Below are positions 37,081 through 46,000 of a stretch of DNA of 64,000 nucleotides, one piece after another. A model generated the notes under the pieces. That model searched no databases. It saw only the letters and a list, made by a program, of their open reading frames with translations, and was not told the origin of the DNA. Source of the stretch: Microbacterium rhizomatis (GTDB taxonomy: Bacteria; Actinomycetota; Actinomycetes; Actinomycetales; Microbacteriaceae); assembly GCF_008710745.1 (NCBI RefSeq), contig NZ_VYSA01000001.1:930001-994000 (forward strand), written 5' to 3'. A program made the translations under genes and the position numbers. Positions within the stretch are counted from its first letter, which is position 1. Each line of letters starts with the position of its first letter.

Positions 37081-38489
37081 GAGAACGATTCTCCCAGACG
37101 ATCGCCGAGGAACCTGAGCCCGGCCGAGTTGGAGGATTTGACCAGCACGCGATCGCCGTCCCGCAGCTCGCCGAGCAGGTACGTGTAGGCCTCATCGGCG
37201 GTCGGGAAGAAGATCGCCTCGCTGTCCCACGATCCCTGGCTGACAGCCTCCAGATACATGCGCCGGGCGTCGGTGCCCACCACGACGATGCGCTGGATCC
37301 CGAGGCGCACCGCGAGCAGTCCCACGCGGTCGTGCTCCTCCCCGGCGTATTCACCGAGCTCGCTCATCGCCCCGAGGACGGCGACTGTGCGCTCGCCCTC
37401 GCCCGTGATCTCGGCGAGGGTCCGCAGGGCTGCGGCCATCGAATCCGGGCTCGCGTTGTACGCGTCGTTGATGATGCGCACCCGATCGGAGCCGAGGGGC
37501 TGCATCCGCCAGCGCTCGGCGAGCTCGACCGTCTCGAGACGCTCGATGCACGTCGCGAGCGGAACGCCGAGAGCGGTCGCTGCGGCGATCGCGGCGAGGG
37601 CGTTCATGACATGGTGCGCGCCCAGGACCCGCAGGCGCAGGGTGAGGGTCCGGCCATCAGCGGTGATCGAGCTGGAGGTCCCTGATGCGGTCACTTCGAC
37701 ATCGTCGGCGCGCACATCGGCGCCGGCGCCCCGTCCGAACCAGCGGATCGATTGGCCGCGCTCCGCGGCGATCGGCGCCATGGCGGCCACCCGCGGGTCG
37801 TCGGCGTTGAGAACGGCCAGGCCGCCCCGCCGAGAGACGCGGACGAGCTCGGACTTCGCCTCGAAGGTGGCCTCGATGCCGCCGAACCCGCCGGCATGAG
37901 CCATGCCCACCATGAGGACGATCGCGATATCGGGTTCGACCAGCCCCGCAAGGCGAGCGATCTCACCCGGACCGCTCGCGCCGAACTCGCTGACCAGATA
38001 CCGAGTGTTCGGTGTCACGCGCAGCATGGTGAGTGGAGCACCCACCTCGTTGTTGAATGAGGCGCGCGGAGCAACCGTCTCGCCCTCGAGCTCGAGGATG
38101 CGCGCGAGCAGGTTCTTGGTGGTCGTCTTGCCGTTGGACCCGGTGATCCCGACGACCTGCAGGTCGCCCGCCGCACGTGCGCGCGAGACGACCTCGCGGG
38201 CGAGGTCGGCGAGCGCCGTGACGACATCGACGACCACGATCTGCGAAACGGCCGCCTCGACCGGGTGCTGGACGAGCGCGACAGCAGCACCCGCGGCTGC
38301 GGCACCCGCGACGAACAGGTGCCCGTCGGTCACTTCGCCGGGCTTCGCCACGAAGATGTCGCCGGGGCCGATCAGCCGCGAGTCGGTGTCTACCGCCCCG
38401 GAGACGATCGTGTCGGGGGTGTCATCTCGACCGAGGCGGAGTTCACCCGAGACGGCGTCGGCGAGCTGGGCGAGCGTGAGGGCGATCAT
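37077..38489 (-). CDS. murF: UDP-N-acetylmuramoyl-tripeptide--D-alanyl-D-alanine ligase
   Basis: Last cytoplasmic Mur ligase, adding D-Ala-D-Ala; 470 residues. Motifs are DTDSRLIGPGDIFVAKPGE, the ATP loop GITGSNGKTTTKNLLA, SEFGASGPGEIARL, HHVMNALAAIAAA and NDAYNASPDSMAAALRTL. The preceding gene is ftsI, 40 nt away: murE, which normally stands between ftsI and murF, is not here. Confidence 0.97.
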   Translation of the reverse strand: MIALTLAQLADAVSGELRLGRDDTPDTIVSGAVDTDSRLIGPGDIFVAKPGEVTDGHLFVAGAAAAGAAVALVQHPVEAAVSQIVVVDVVTALADLAREVVSRARAAGDLQVVGITGSNGKTTTKNLLARILELEGETVAPRASFNNEVGAPLTMLRVTPNTRYLVSEFGASGPGEIARLAGLVEPDIAIVLMVGMAHAGGFGGIEATFEAKSELVRVSRRGGLAVLNADDPRVAAMAPIAAERGQSIRWFGRGAGADVRADDVEVTASGTSSSITADGRTLTLRLRVLGAHHVMNALAAIAAATALGVPLATCIERLETVELAERWRMQPLGSDRVRIINDAYNASPDSMAAALRTLAEITGEGERTVAVLGAMSELGEYAGEEHDRVGLLAVRLGIQRIVVVGTDARRMYLEAVSQGSWDSEAIFFPTADEAYTYLLGELRDGDRVLVKSSNSAGLRFLGDRLGESFS

Positions 38490-38529
38490 CGTGTCTCCGG
38501 CCGTGTGGCGGGTCAGTCTGCGCGGATGC

Positions 38530-40314
38530 TCACCCGAATTTGGGGAGCAGCGTGGGCTGGGTGGTCGAAGGCATCACGCGATACGTCTTGAGGACCTGAG
38601 TCATCGCCTTCTGGAACGCGGGCGCATTGGCCGAAGACGAGGTTACCTTGGTCGGCTCGTCGAGCGTGACCGCGACGATGTACTGGGGATCGTCCGCGGG
38701 TGCGAATCCGATCATCGTGGTGAAGTAGACGCCGACCTTGTAGTGACCGTTGCCGTCGCTCTTCTCACCGGTTCCGGTCTTGGTCGCGATGCGATACCCC
38801 GGCACGGCGACCTGATCGGCGTACGAGGCCTGGAGCGCGACGTTCTCGAGCATCGTGCGGACCTGGGCGGACGTGTCTGCGCTCATGACGGGCTGCGGCG
38901 CCGGCAACGTCGGAGTGATCACGGTGCCATCGGCCTTCGTGCACGATTCGACGAGCGACAGCGGCATCCGCGTCCCACCGTTGGCGATCGCATCGTACGC
39001 GCCCACCAGTTCGGGGACGGTCGTGGTGAGGCCCTGTCCGAACGAGGTGTTGTAGGTCTGCTGGTTGTCCCACTGGTCGGGCGGAACGACAAGTCCTTTC
39101 GACTCGCCCTCGAAGCCGACCGCACTCCCCGACCCGATCCCGAACCGCTGCAGGTAGTCGTACCGCGTCTGGGTGCTCACGGTCTCGCTGAACCGCGAGA
39201 TGCCGGCGTTGGACGAATCGATCAGGACGCCCGCGAGCGTGTAGTTGTACGCCGGATGCTGGAACGAGTCGTACACGCGCGCACCGTTCGCGAACTGCTC
39301 GGCCCCCGACACGGTCACCGTCGAGTTCACGGTCTGGCCACCGGCATCCAGCACGGTCGATGCGGTCAGTCCCTTGAAGGTCGACCCTGGCTCGAAAGTG
39401 TCGCTGAAGATGTGGCTGTAACGGTTCTGCGGCTCGGCCGCGTCGACGTTGTTGGGGTCGACGCTCGGATACTCCGCGGCAGCACGGATCTTGCCCGTCG
39501 CCACCTCCACGACCGTGATGGTGCCGCGGAGGGCACCCATGTCCTGCGTCTGCTGACCGATCAGCTGCTGCAGATACCACTGCAGATCGCGGTTGATCGT
39601 GAGCTTCAGGGTTCCGCCGTCGACCGCGGGATTCTGCTGCTCGGTCCCCGGGATCATGACGCCGTCCTTGCCCTTCTCGTACGAAGCGCTGCCGTCCGTC
39701 GAGGCCAGGCACGAGTTCTGCATCATCTCGAGGCCGGCCAGGGGCGTGGCATCCGTCCCCATGAAGCCGACCAGGTTGCCCGCGACTGCGCCGTCCGTAT
39801 ACGTGCGCGCAGGGTGCTGGTCGAAGTAGATGAAGGGCAGACCCAGATCCGCCAGGGCGCGGTACTCCGCGGTCGAGATGCCCTTCTTGAGGTACGCGAA
39901 CTGCGAATTCGGGTCGGCGGCGAGCGCGTCGGTCACGATCTTCTCGACGTCGGCCGCCGTCTGACCGGTCACCGCGCCGATCTGGGCGGCGATGTCGCTG
40001 AGCGGCACGGCCACCTGCTTGCCGTCCGCGTCGGTCCGCTGGTAGTTCGCAGCGTTGGAGGGGCTGAGCTGCGCGTCGTACTGCAGGATGCTACCGGCGA
40101 GCGTCTGGCCCGTCTCGTCCACGATCGAGCCACGGGTGCCGTAGAGGGTCCGAGTGGCGCCCAGACTGTACGACTGCGCCTGCGCCATGTTGACGTCGGC
40201 GTTGACGACCTGGATGTCGACCAGCCGCACGATGAATCCGGCGAGCACGGCCAGCACGACGGCGAGGGCGATGACCGTGCGGCGGCGAGGACTGCGAGTG
40301 GCTCGTGTCGTCAT
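38530..40314 (-). CDS. ftsI: Septal penicillin-binding protein FtsI/PBP2b
   Basis: Class B transpeptidase of the divisome, 594 residues. One N-terminal membrane helix (about 12-34) is followed by a dimerisation domain and the penicillin-binding domain. Active-site motifs are the Ser in EPGSTFKGLTAS (SxxK), IDSSNAGIS (SxN) and ATKTGTGEK (KTG). No PASTA repeats are present. It stands 4 nt after the FtsL-like gene, which is the expected order. Confidence 0.96.
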   Translation of the reverse strand: MTTRATRSPRRRTVIALAVVLAVLAGFIVRLVDIQVVNADVNMAQAQSYSLGATRTLYGTRGSIVDETGQTLAGSILQYDAQLSPSNAANYQRTDADGKQVAVPLSDIAAQIGAVTGQTAADVEKIVTDALAADPNSQFAYLKKGISTAEYRALADLGLPFIYFDQHPARTYTDGAVAGNLVGFMGTDATPLAGLEMMQNSCLASTDGSASYEKGKDGVMIPGTEQQNPAVDGGTLKLTINRDLQWYLQQLIGQQTQDMGALRGTITVVEVATGKIRAAAEYPSVDPNNVDAAEPQNRYSHIFSDTFEPGSTFKGLTASTVLDAGGQTVNSTVTVSGAEQFANGARVYDSFQHPAYNYTLAGVLIDSSNAGISRFSETVSTQTRYDYLQRFGIGSGSAVGFEGESKGLVVPPDQWDNQQTYNTSFGQGLTTTVPELVGAYDAIANGGTRMPLSLVESCTKADGTVITPTLPAPQPVMSADTSAQVRTMLENVALQASYADQVAVPGYRIATKTGTGEKSDGNGHYKVGVYFTTMIGFAPADDPQYIVAVTLDEPTKVTSSSANAPAFQKAMTQVLKTYRVMPSTTQPTLLPKFG

Positions 40315-40318
40315 GCTT

Positions 40319-40921
40319 TCAGTGTGTACTCGGGGTCGGCAGACCGTCGGTGAGCGCGGGGGGCGTGTTCGATACCGGCGTTCCGCCTGGGCCGGGTGTC
40401 GCCACCGGCGTGGGCTTCACACCCTGGATCGTCGCGGCCGGATCGGTCACGAGGGGCGTGTCGGTGATGAGGGCATTGGGCACGGTGGCGCGGCCGATCG
40501 CGTCCACGGACGATGCGCCGACCGCCGCCTGGCCGGATCCGAGGATCGCCCCGTCGCTGAGCCGCAGGTAGTTCGGCGATTCGTCGATGACCATCCCGAG
40601 CGCCGAGGCGTTCGCTGCGAGGTACTGCGGCGAGTTGAGTCCGGCCACGTCGTCGTTGAGGATCTGCTTCTGCCAGGTCAGCGTGCGCTGCTGCTCGTTC
40701 AGGCTCGACAGCTCGTACGAGCCCTGGGTCGTGACGATCGACAGCGCCATCTGCGCGCCGACGATCGCGAGAGCCCCGGCGAGCGCGACGATGCCGTACG
40801 CCAGGCGTGGTCGTCTGCGCCTGCTCGGGGCCTCCACGACGTGGAACCGTCGCTGGGGGACCTCGAACTCCGGAAGGAGCGATGTCGGCAGAGCCGTTCC
40901 GACGGGGTTGACCGCGCTCAT
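40319..40921 (-). CDS. ftsL: FtsL-like septum protein
   Basis: Bitopic protein of 200 residues. The position between rsmH and ftsI and the architecture (cytoplasmic N-terminus, one helix at about 40-62, then a heptad-like stretch [19 protein letters not shown]) identify it as the FtsL equivalent; sequence conservation in this family is low. It is longer than typical FtsL: a Pro/Thr-rich external tail of about 60 residues ([18 protein letters not shown]) is added. The ATG overlaps the rsmH stop as ATGA. Confidence 0.78.
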   Translation of the reverse strand: MSAVNPVGTALPTSLLPEFEVPQRRFHVVEAPSRRRRPRLAYGIVALAGALAIVGAQMALSIVTTQGSYELSSLNEQQRTLTWQKQILNDDVAGLNSPQYLAANASALGMVIDESPNYLRLSDGAILGSGQAAVGASSVDAIGRATVPNALITDTPLVTDPAATIQGVKPTPVATPGPGGTPVSNTPPALTDGLPTPSTH

Positions 40922-41871
40922 GCCGCATCTCGCAGACGTTCAGCGGCACGCAGCCGCACCGGTGTGGCCCGGGGATTGCGGGCGACCTCTTCTGGCGAGG
41001 CCTGCTCGGCGCCCTTCACGATGAGCCGGAAACGAGGAGCGTGCTCGGGGAGCTCCACCGGAAGCCCTGACGGAGCGGTGGATGCTGTCGCCTCCGCCAG
41101 CGCGCGTTTGACGAGGCGGTCTTCGAGGGATTGGTAAGACATCACGACGATGCGGCCTCCGACCGGCAGGAGGTCCAGCGCGGACGGGATCGCACGCTCG
41201 AGCGCGGCGAGCTCGCCGTTGACTTCGATGCGCAACGACTGGAACACCCGCTTGGCGGGGTGCCCCGCCTGCTTCAGCGCAGCGGGGGTGGCTGCCTGGA
41301 GGATGTCGACGAGGCGCCCTGAGCGGTCGATCGGTGCGTCTGCGCGTGCCGCGATGATCGCGCGGGCGTAGCGTCCGGCGAGCTTCTCCTCGCCGTACCT
41401 TTCGAAGATGCGACGCAACTCGCCCTCGCTGTACGTGGCGAGGACGTCTGCCGCGGTCGTTCCCGAGGTCTGGTCCATCCGCATGTCCAGCGGCGCGTCC
41501 TGCGCGTAGGCGAACCCGCGATCGGCGACGTCGAGCTGAAGGGACGACACCCCGAGGTCGAAGAGGATCGCGTCGGCGGATGCGAGGCCCGCCCCGTGCA
41601 CGGCTGCGGTGATCCCGTCGTACACCGTGTGAACGAAGGTGACCCGGTCGCCGAACCGGGCGAGGCGTTGAGCGGCGATGCGCAATGCGTCCTGGTCGCG
41701 GTCGAGTCCGACGAGTGTGATCCCCGGGAAGCGTTCAAGGAGGGCTTCGGAGTGGCCGCCCATTCCGAGCGTCGCGTCGACGAGCACGGCGCCGTCGCGC
41801 TGCAGCGCGGGCGCGAGCAGCTCGACGCAGCGCTCCAGGAGGACGGGGGTGTGGATGTCGTTGAGGCTCAT
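40918..41871 (-). CDS. rsmH: 16S rRNA (cytosine-1402-N4)-methyltransferase
   Basis: SAM-dependent methylase (MraW), 317 residues. Motifs are [31 protein letters not shown] (SAM loop), [38 protein letters not shown] and VKRALAEA. The ATG at 41871 was chosen because [12 protein letters not shown] matches the usual N-terminus; a longer in-frame start runs into the mraZ side. It is the second gene of the dcw operon. Confidence 0.96.
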   Translation of the reverse strand: MSLNDIHTPVLLERCVELLAPALQRDGAVLVDATLGMGGHSEALLERFPGITLVGLDRDQDALRIAAQRLARFGDRVTFVHTVYDGITAAVHGAGLASADAILFDLGVSSLQLDVADRGFAYAQDAPLDMRMDQTSGTTAADVLATYSEGELRRIFERYGEEKLAGRYARAIIAARADAPIDRSGRLVDILQAATPAALKQAGHPAKRVFQSLRIEVNGELAALERAIPSALDLLPVGGRIVVMSYQSLEDRLVKRALAEATASTAPSGLPVELPEHAPRFRLIVKGAEQASPEEVARNPRATPVRLRAAERLRDAA

Positions 41872-41974
41872 GGTCTCTGGGGCCTTGGGTCCTTGGCCCT
41901 GATCCCCATCCGCTCTGACCTGGCACCGGGGAAGTGTGTCAGGGAATGAGCGGCTGGGAGTCACAGCCGAGGAA

Positions 41975-42406
41975 TCAGAACAGGCCGGGAATCACCTCCT
42001 GCTCCATCTCGGAGTAGCTGTCTTCGTTTCCTTCCGCGTAGGCGTTCCACGCGTCGGCGTTCCAGATCTCGGCGTGCGCACCGACGCCTGTGACGACGAG
42101 GTCGCGTTCCAGGCCCGCATAGGCGCGCAGCGCGGGAGGGATCGTGATGCGGTTCTGGCTGTCGGGCTTCTCGGCGCTCGCGCCGGACAGGAACATGCGC
42201 AGGAAGTCGCGCGCCTGCTTGTTCGTGAGCGGAGCTTCGCGGATGCGCTCGTGTGTGCGCTCGAACTCCTCCGCGCTGAAGACGTAGAGGCAGCGCTCCT
42301 GCCCACGAGTGACGACGATTCCCGCACCGAGGTCGTCACGGAACTTGGCCGGGAGGATGACGCGGCCTTTGTCGTCGAGCTTGGGAGTGTGCGTGCCCAG
42401 CAGCAT
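41975..42406 (-). CDS. mraZ: Transcriptional regulator MraZ
   Basis: AbrB-fold DNA-binding protein that autoregulates dcw clusters; 143 residues with two SpoVT/AbrB-like halves. Motifs are [21 protein letters not shown] and [18 protein letters not shown]. The ATG at 42406 was preferred over an upstream in-frame start; GGAGGGGG lies about 12 nt upstream. Triple 10-bp repeats stand upstream of it, matching known MraZ operators. Confidence 0.96.
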   Translation of the reverse strand: MLLGTHTPKLDDKGRVILPAKFRDDLGAGIVVTRGQERCLYVFSAEEFERTHERIREAPLTNKQARDFLRMFLSGASAEKPDSQNRITIPPALRAYAGLERDLVVTGVGAHAEIWNADAWNAYAEGNEDSYSEMEQEVIPGLF

Positions 42407-42445
42407 CCGAACACCACCCCCTCCGACCGGCCCCCCCGGAATGTC

Positions 42446-42471
42446 CACCACTTTACTCCACTTTCCTCCAC
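42446..42471 (-). promoter_or_regulatory. MraZ operator: three direct repeats at 10-bp spacing
   Basis: On the minus strand GTGGAG (42471-42466), GTGGAG (42461-42456) and GTGGTG (42451-42446) recur every 10 bases, separated by GAAA and TAAA. MraZ is known to bind short direct repeats of this kind in its own promoter. They lie about 40-65 bases upstream of the mraZ start. Confidence 0.7.
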
Positions 42472-42552
42472 TTGACTATCAATCCGTGCGCAGAATCCGC
42501 CCTCCGCTCCCCCGCGACCAGGTCCACCTCACCGACCGGAGTGCGGCACACG

Positions 42553-42584
42553 AAAAAAAGCACCGACCCGGAGGTCGGTGCTTT
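42553..42584 (-). terminator. Rho-independent terminator after the DUF3040 gene
   Basis: A 12-bp perfect stem (42557-42568 with 42573-42584, loop CGGA) followed on the minus strand by a run of T. It lies about 40 nt after the DUF3040 stop and is the clearest intrinsic terminator in the window. It also insulates the mraZ promoter. Confidence 0.88.
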
Positions 42585-42622
42585 CGATGGGCCGCGCGCT
42601 CAGCGCGGCGGTCGGTGGGGGC

Positions 42623-42988
42623 TCAGGGGCGTTCCTGGCGCCGATCCCATCGATCGTTCATGCGATCCATGAAGGACGTGGACGTCTTCTGTTTCGTGGG
42701 GCGGCCCGGCTCGGCCTCGACGTGGGCGATGCCGCGCGTGGGCGTCACCGCGAGGATGACTCCACCCAGCATCACGAGGAAACCGAGAACCCCGACGATG
42801 ATGATGCTGGTCGAGACCCCCACGACGAGCCCACCCAGACCGGCGAGCACCAGGATGGTGCCGTAGACGATGTTGCGGTAACTGAGCGTGCGGCCGTCCC
42901 GGGGCGCGCTGACGACGTCTGCGTCGTTGCGCATGAGATGGCGTTCCATCTCGTCCAGCAGACGCTGCTCCTGTTCGGACAGTGGCAT
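42623..42988 (-). CDS. DUF3040 small membrane protein
   Basis: Actinobacterial membrane protein of 121 residues, function unknown. The N-terminal DUF3040 signature is MPLSEQEQRLLDEMERHL. Two closely spaced membrane helices follow (about 47-66 and 69-88), then a basic cytoplasmic tail (MDRMNDRWDRRQERP). GAGGGGG lies 5-6 nt before the ATG. Neighbouring mraZ is a common setting for this gene in actinobacteria. Confidence 0.9.
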   Translation of the reverse strand: MPLSEQEQRLLDEMERHLMRNDADVVSAPRDGRTLSYRNIVYGTILVLAGLGGLVVGVSTSIIIVGVLGFLVMLGGVILAVTPTRGIAHVEAEPGRPTKQKTSTSFMDRMNDRWDRRQERP

Positions 42989-43035
42989 GCATCCCCCTCT
43001 TACGTGTCTGGCACTGGATGTCGCAGACGGCTCGA

Positions 43036-43063
43036 TTGTACGCGTGCCGTCGATCACTAGGCT
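43036..43063 (+). promoter_or_regulatory. Leaderless promoter of the polyprenyl synthase gene
   Basis: TTGTAC (43036-43041), 16-nt spacer, TAGGCT (43058-43063), six bases, then GTG at 43070. This is one of the few boxes here with a passable -35. Confidence 0.55.
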
Positions 43064-43069
43064 AGGCCC

Positions 43070-44167
43070 GTGATGCCCGCACCGGACCCGATCGAGGCTG
43101 TTTCTCAGCGTCTGGACAACTTCTTCTCGATCAGACGGTCCGAGGCGGCCGATTGGGGGCCCGAGGCGGCGTCCCTGATCGAGTCGGCGACCGGCGCGCT
43201 CCGCGGCGGGAAGCGTCTGCGCGCACGGTTCTGCCTGGCCGGCTGGCGTGCGGTCGACGAAGGTCCGGACGCACGCTCCACCGGGTCGCCGGGCGCCGAT
43301 GTGATCGCCGCCGCGGCGGCGCTCGAGGTCTTCCACGCGGCGGCGCTCGTGCACGACGACATCATCGACAACTCCGACACGCGCCGCGGCGGACCCTCGG
43401 CGCACCGCGCGCTCGAGCGCTTCCACCGCGACTCGGCGTGGGTCGGAGACGCCGCCGCGTTCGGGCGCTCGGGCGCGATCCTGCTCGGCGACCTGCTGGT
43501 CGCGTGGAGCGATGACCTGTTCGAGGAGGGGATGGATGCTGCATCCCCCGCTTCCTCCGTCGCACGCACCGAGTATGCGCGCATGCGCCGTGAGGTCACG
43601 GTCGGGCAGTTCCTCGATATCGCCGAGGAAGCCGCCTTCCGCTCCGAGCCCGACGAGCGGCACGCCGACCGTGCGCTGCGTGTGGCCTCGCTCAAGTCGG
43701 CGAGGTACAGCGTGCAGCAGCCGCTGCTGATCGGCGCAGCCCTCGCCGGTGCGGACGCCGAGCAGCTCGCGGCGCTCGCGGCATTCGGGCATCCGCTCGG
43801 AATGGCGTTCCAGCTGCGCGACGACGTGCTCGGCGTATTCGGCGACGAGGCCGTCACCGGCAAGCCCTCCGGCGACGACCTGCGCGAAGGCAAGCGCACC
43901 GTGCTGATCGCCTATGCGCGCGAGCGCCTCGCACCGTCAGCCCGGCGCGTCGTCGATGAACTCGTGGGCGACCCCGATCTGGACGGCGTGCAGATCGCGG
44001 CGCTGCAGCGCACGATTCAGGAGACCGGCGCGCTCGAACGCGTCGAGGCCCTGATCGCCGACTACTCGCGACAGGCCGAGCGCGCCCTCAACGGCGCCCG
44101 CCTGGGCAATGCGGCGGTCGGAGACCTGCGGGACCTCGCCCGCGAGGCGACGACCCGAGCGGCCTGA
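43070..44167 (+). CDS. Polyprenyl diphosphate synthase
   Basis: Trans-prenyltransferase that elongates allylic diphosphates with IPP, 365 residues. The first Asp-rich motif is VHDDIIDNSDTRRGG and the second is QLRDDVLGVFGD; GGKRLRARFCL near the N-terminus binds IPP. The residues before the first motif (ALEVFHAAALVHDD) have small side chains, compatible with a product longer than C15, but I cannot set chain length. It could serve menaquinone or carotenoid synthesis. GTG at 43070 was chosen from the leaderless box; ATG one codon later is the alternative. Confidence 0.93.
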   Translation: MMPAPDPIEAVSQRLDNFFSIRRSEAADWGPEAASLIESATGALRGGKRLRARFCLAGWRAVDEGPDARSTGSPGADVIAAAAALEVFHAAALVHDDIIDNSDTRRGGPSAHRALERFHRDSAWVGDAAAFGRSGAILLGDLLVAWSDDLFEEGMDAASPASSVARTEYARMRREVTVGQFLDIAEEAAFRSEPDERHADRALRVASLKSARYSVQQPLLIGAALAGADAEQLAALAAFGHPLGMAFQLRDDVLGVFGDEAVTGKPSGDDLREGKRTVLIAYARERLAPSARRVVDELVGDPDLDGVQIAALQRTIQETGALERVEALIADYSRQAERALNGARLGNAAVGDLRDLAREATTRAA

Positions 44168-44179
44168 ACCGGCGCCCGC

Positions 44180-44533
44180 TCACCCCATCGACTGGGCGAC
44201 GCGCCTGACCTCGCTCTTGCGACCGGCGCGCAGGGCTCCGATGGGCGACATGCCGATCGAATCCTCGTGCTCGAGAAGCCAGTCGATCGCCTCTTCGTCG
44301 CTGAATCCTGCGTCGTGCAGCACGAAGATCGTGCCCCGCAGGGACGACAGCGGTGCCCCGTCGACGAAGAACACCGCGGGGATACGGAAGACCCCCTCGC
44401 GCATCGCGCCCACGAGCTGCTGCTCGTCCAGCATCCTGCGCACCCGCCCGCGCGGGACGTCGAGCATCTCCGCGATCTCGGGCAGCGTGAGCCATTCGGT
44501 CTCGGTTCGCGGGGTGGTATCTCCGGTCACCAT
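44180..44533 (-). CDS. Rv2175c-like DNA-binding protein
   Basis: Protein of 117 residues. The N-terminal half is a winged helix-turn-helix (LTLPEIAEMLDVPRGRVRRMLDE). The C-terminal half (FFVDGAPLSSLRGTIFVLHDAGFSDEEAIDWLL) is the Rv2175c C-terminal domain. In M. tuberculosis the homologue is a substrate of a Ser/Thr kinase, and here a PASTA kinase is encoded 1.5 kb away. It is convergent with the polyprenyl synthase gene, 12 nt apart, also the order seen around Rv2173-Rv2176 in mycobacteria. Confidence 0.88.
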   Translation of the reverse strand: MVTGDTTPRTETEWLTLPEIAEMLDVPRGRVRRMLDEQQLVGAMREGVFRIPAVFFVDGAPLSSLRGTIFVLHDAGFSDEEAIDWLLEHEDSIGMSPIGALRAGRKSEVRRVAQSMG

Positions 44534-44641
44534 GCAACTATCTCATCCCGCGCTCCGTCGTATGTGCGCTCCCCGTTCGGAAAGGTCCGGGCGACATCGT
44601 GTACTTTCGTCACTCTTTTCCCACAGGCCACTTCTGTTGAC

Positions 44642-44670
44642 TTGCGTTTACATCCGTGTCACGGTTACGA
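44642..44670 (+). promoter_or_regulatory. Candidate promoter of the LysM gene
   Basis: TTGCGT (44642-44647), 17-nt spacer, TTACGA (44665-44670). An overlapping TTGACT at 44637 is an alternative -35. The rest of the 158-base gap shows nothing else I can name. Confidence 0.3.
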
Positions 44671-44691
44671 CGTTGACGGAGGGGGAAGATC

Positions 44692-45918
44692 GTGCGACGA
44701 CTCAACGGATCAGAAGGCACTCGCGTTCACCGGCGGATGCTCATCGACAGGGCTCAGGCGGTCTTCGTGAGTTCCCTCGCGCTCACTCTGGCGGCCGTTC
44801 CCGCCCACGCTGCGACCCTCACCGCTGTGCCTCAGGCCGGAGCCCGCGGCAGCGAGCGGGTGCCTGTGCCCGGCGCGGCCGAGGCTGCGCCGCGGGGCGC
44901 CGCGTTCCGGGCGCCCGCCACGGAGACACTCGACGACTACACCGTCCAGCCCGGCGACACCGTCAGCGCGATAGCGGGCCGGCACGGTCTGAGCACGGCG
45001 GAAGTGCTCGCCGCCAACGCACTGACGCCGGAGTCGATCATCTATCCCGGACAGGTGCTCCGCATGACCGGCACGCCCGCTCCACAAGCCCCTATCGCCG
45101 CGCCCCCCGCCCCGCAGGCCCCGGCATCCTCCGACTACGAGATCGTCGACGGCGACACGATCAGTGGGATCGCGTCGAGCCATGGCATCGCGACGCGCAC
45201 CCTTCTGGACGCGAACGGACTGGATGAGACCTCGATCGTGTACCCGGGTCAGCAGATCGTGATTCCGGGCGCGATGGTTCCGGCGTCGGCAACCCCGCCG
45301 CCCTCCGGGCCCGAGAACACCTCGGCCTACGTCGTGCAGGCCGGCGACACCGTGACGGCGATCGCACAGGCCCATGGCCTGTCGACGCAGGCGATTCTCG
45401 ACGCGAACGGGCTGACCCGAGCATCCATCATCTACCCGGGCGAATCGATCACGATCCCGGGTCCGGATGCGGTAGCGGCTCCCCCGGCCGTGACGCCGCC
45501 GGCGGAAACCGCGCTCGACGAGGAGCAGAGGGCGAACGCTGCTCTGATCATCCGCATCGGGCGCGAACTCGGCGTGCCGGATCGGGGTATCGAGATCGCG
45601 CTGGGCACGGCGATGCAGGAGTCGTGGCTTCGCAACCTCGGCTGGGGCGACCGAGACTCGCTCGGACTCTTCCAGCAGCGGCCGAGCACGGGATGGGGCA
45701 CACCCGACGAAGTGGGCGATCCGGCGTACGCGACCCGATCGTTCTTCCTCGGTGCGACCGGGGCCGACGGCACGCGCACTCTCGGACTGCTGGACATCGC
45801 CGGGTGGGAGGACATGTCGTTCGCGGACGCCGCCCAGGCGGTGCAGATCTCGGCCCATCCCGATCGCTATGCGGGGTGGGAACTGCCCGCCTCACAGTGG
45901 CTCGCCGCCCTCGGCTGA
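44692..45918 (+). CDS. Secreted protein with three LysM repeats and a lysozyme-like domain
   Basis: Exported wall-binding protein of 408 residues. A signal peptide ends near AHA|ATL (about residue 41). Three LysM repeats follow at about 84-127, 149-192 and 206-249, each with the pattern GDT-I/V-S/T-x-IA-xxHG and ANGL/ANAL and I-YPGQ. The C-terminal ~120 residues resemble a transglycosylase/lysozyme-like domain with the putative catalytic Glu in TAMQESWLRNLGWGDRDSLG and FQQRPSTGWGTPDEV. It probably binds and trims peptidoglycan. GGAGGGGG precedes the GTG start. The next gene is the PASTA kinase, which senses wall fragments. Confidence 0.88.
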   Translation: MRRLNGSEGTRVHRRMLIDRAQAVFVSSLALTLAAVPAHAATLTAVPQAGARGSERVPVPGAAEAAPRGAAFRAPATETLDDYTVQPGDTVSAIAGRHGLSTAEVLAANALTPESIIYPGQVLRMTGTPAPQAPIAAPPAPQAPASSDYEIVDGDTISGIASSHGIATRTLLDANGLDETSIVYPGQQIVIPGAMVPASATPPPSGPENTSAYVVQAGDTVTAIAQAHGLSTQAILDANGLTRASIIYPGESITIPGPDAVAAPPAVTPPAETALDEEQRANAALIIRIGRELGVPDRGIEIALGTAMQESWLRNLGWGDRDSLGLFQQRPSTGWGTPDEVGDPAYATRSFFLGATGADGTRTLGLLDIAGWEDMSFADAAQAVQISAHPDRYAGWELPASQWLAALG

Positions 45919-45988
45919 GCACCCGCACGTGCTCGGAACCGTATGCGCCGAGGGTGAGCCGCTCCCCGGGGCGACGCCGCCCCGTCCG

Positions 45989-45994
45989 TAGACT
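45989..45994 (+). promoter_or_regulatory. Leaderless -10 box of the PASTA kinase gene
   Basis: TAGACT, six bases, then GTG at 46001. The GAGGG in between is too close to the start to be a normal ribosome-binding site. Confidence 0.5.
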
Positions 45995-46000
45995 CGAGGG

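Noticed and set aside
45917..45934. GAGCAC-CCGCAC-GTGCTC hairpin at the LysM gene stop as terminator
   Set aside because: Only six base pairs, overlapping the stop codon, no T-tract.
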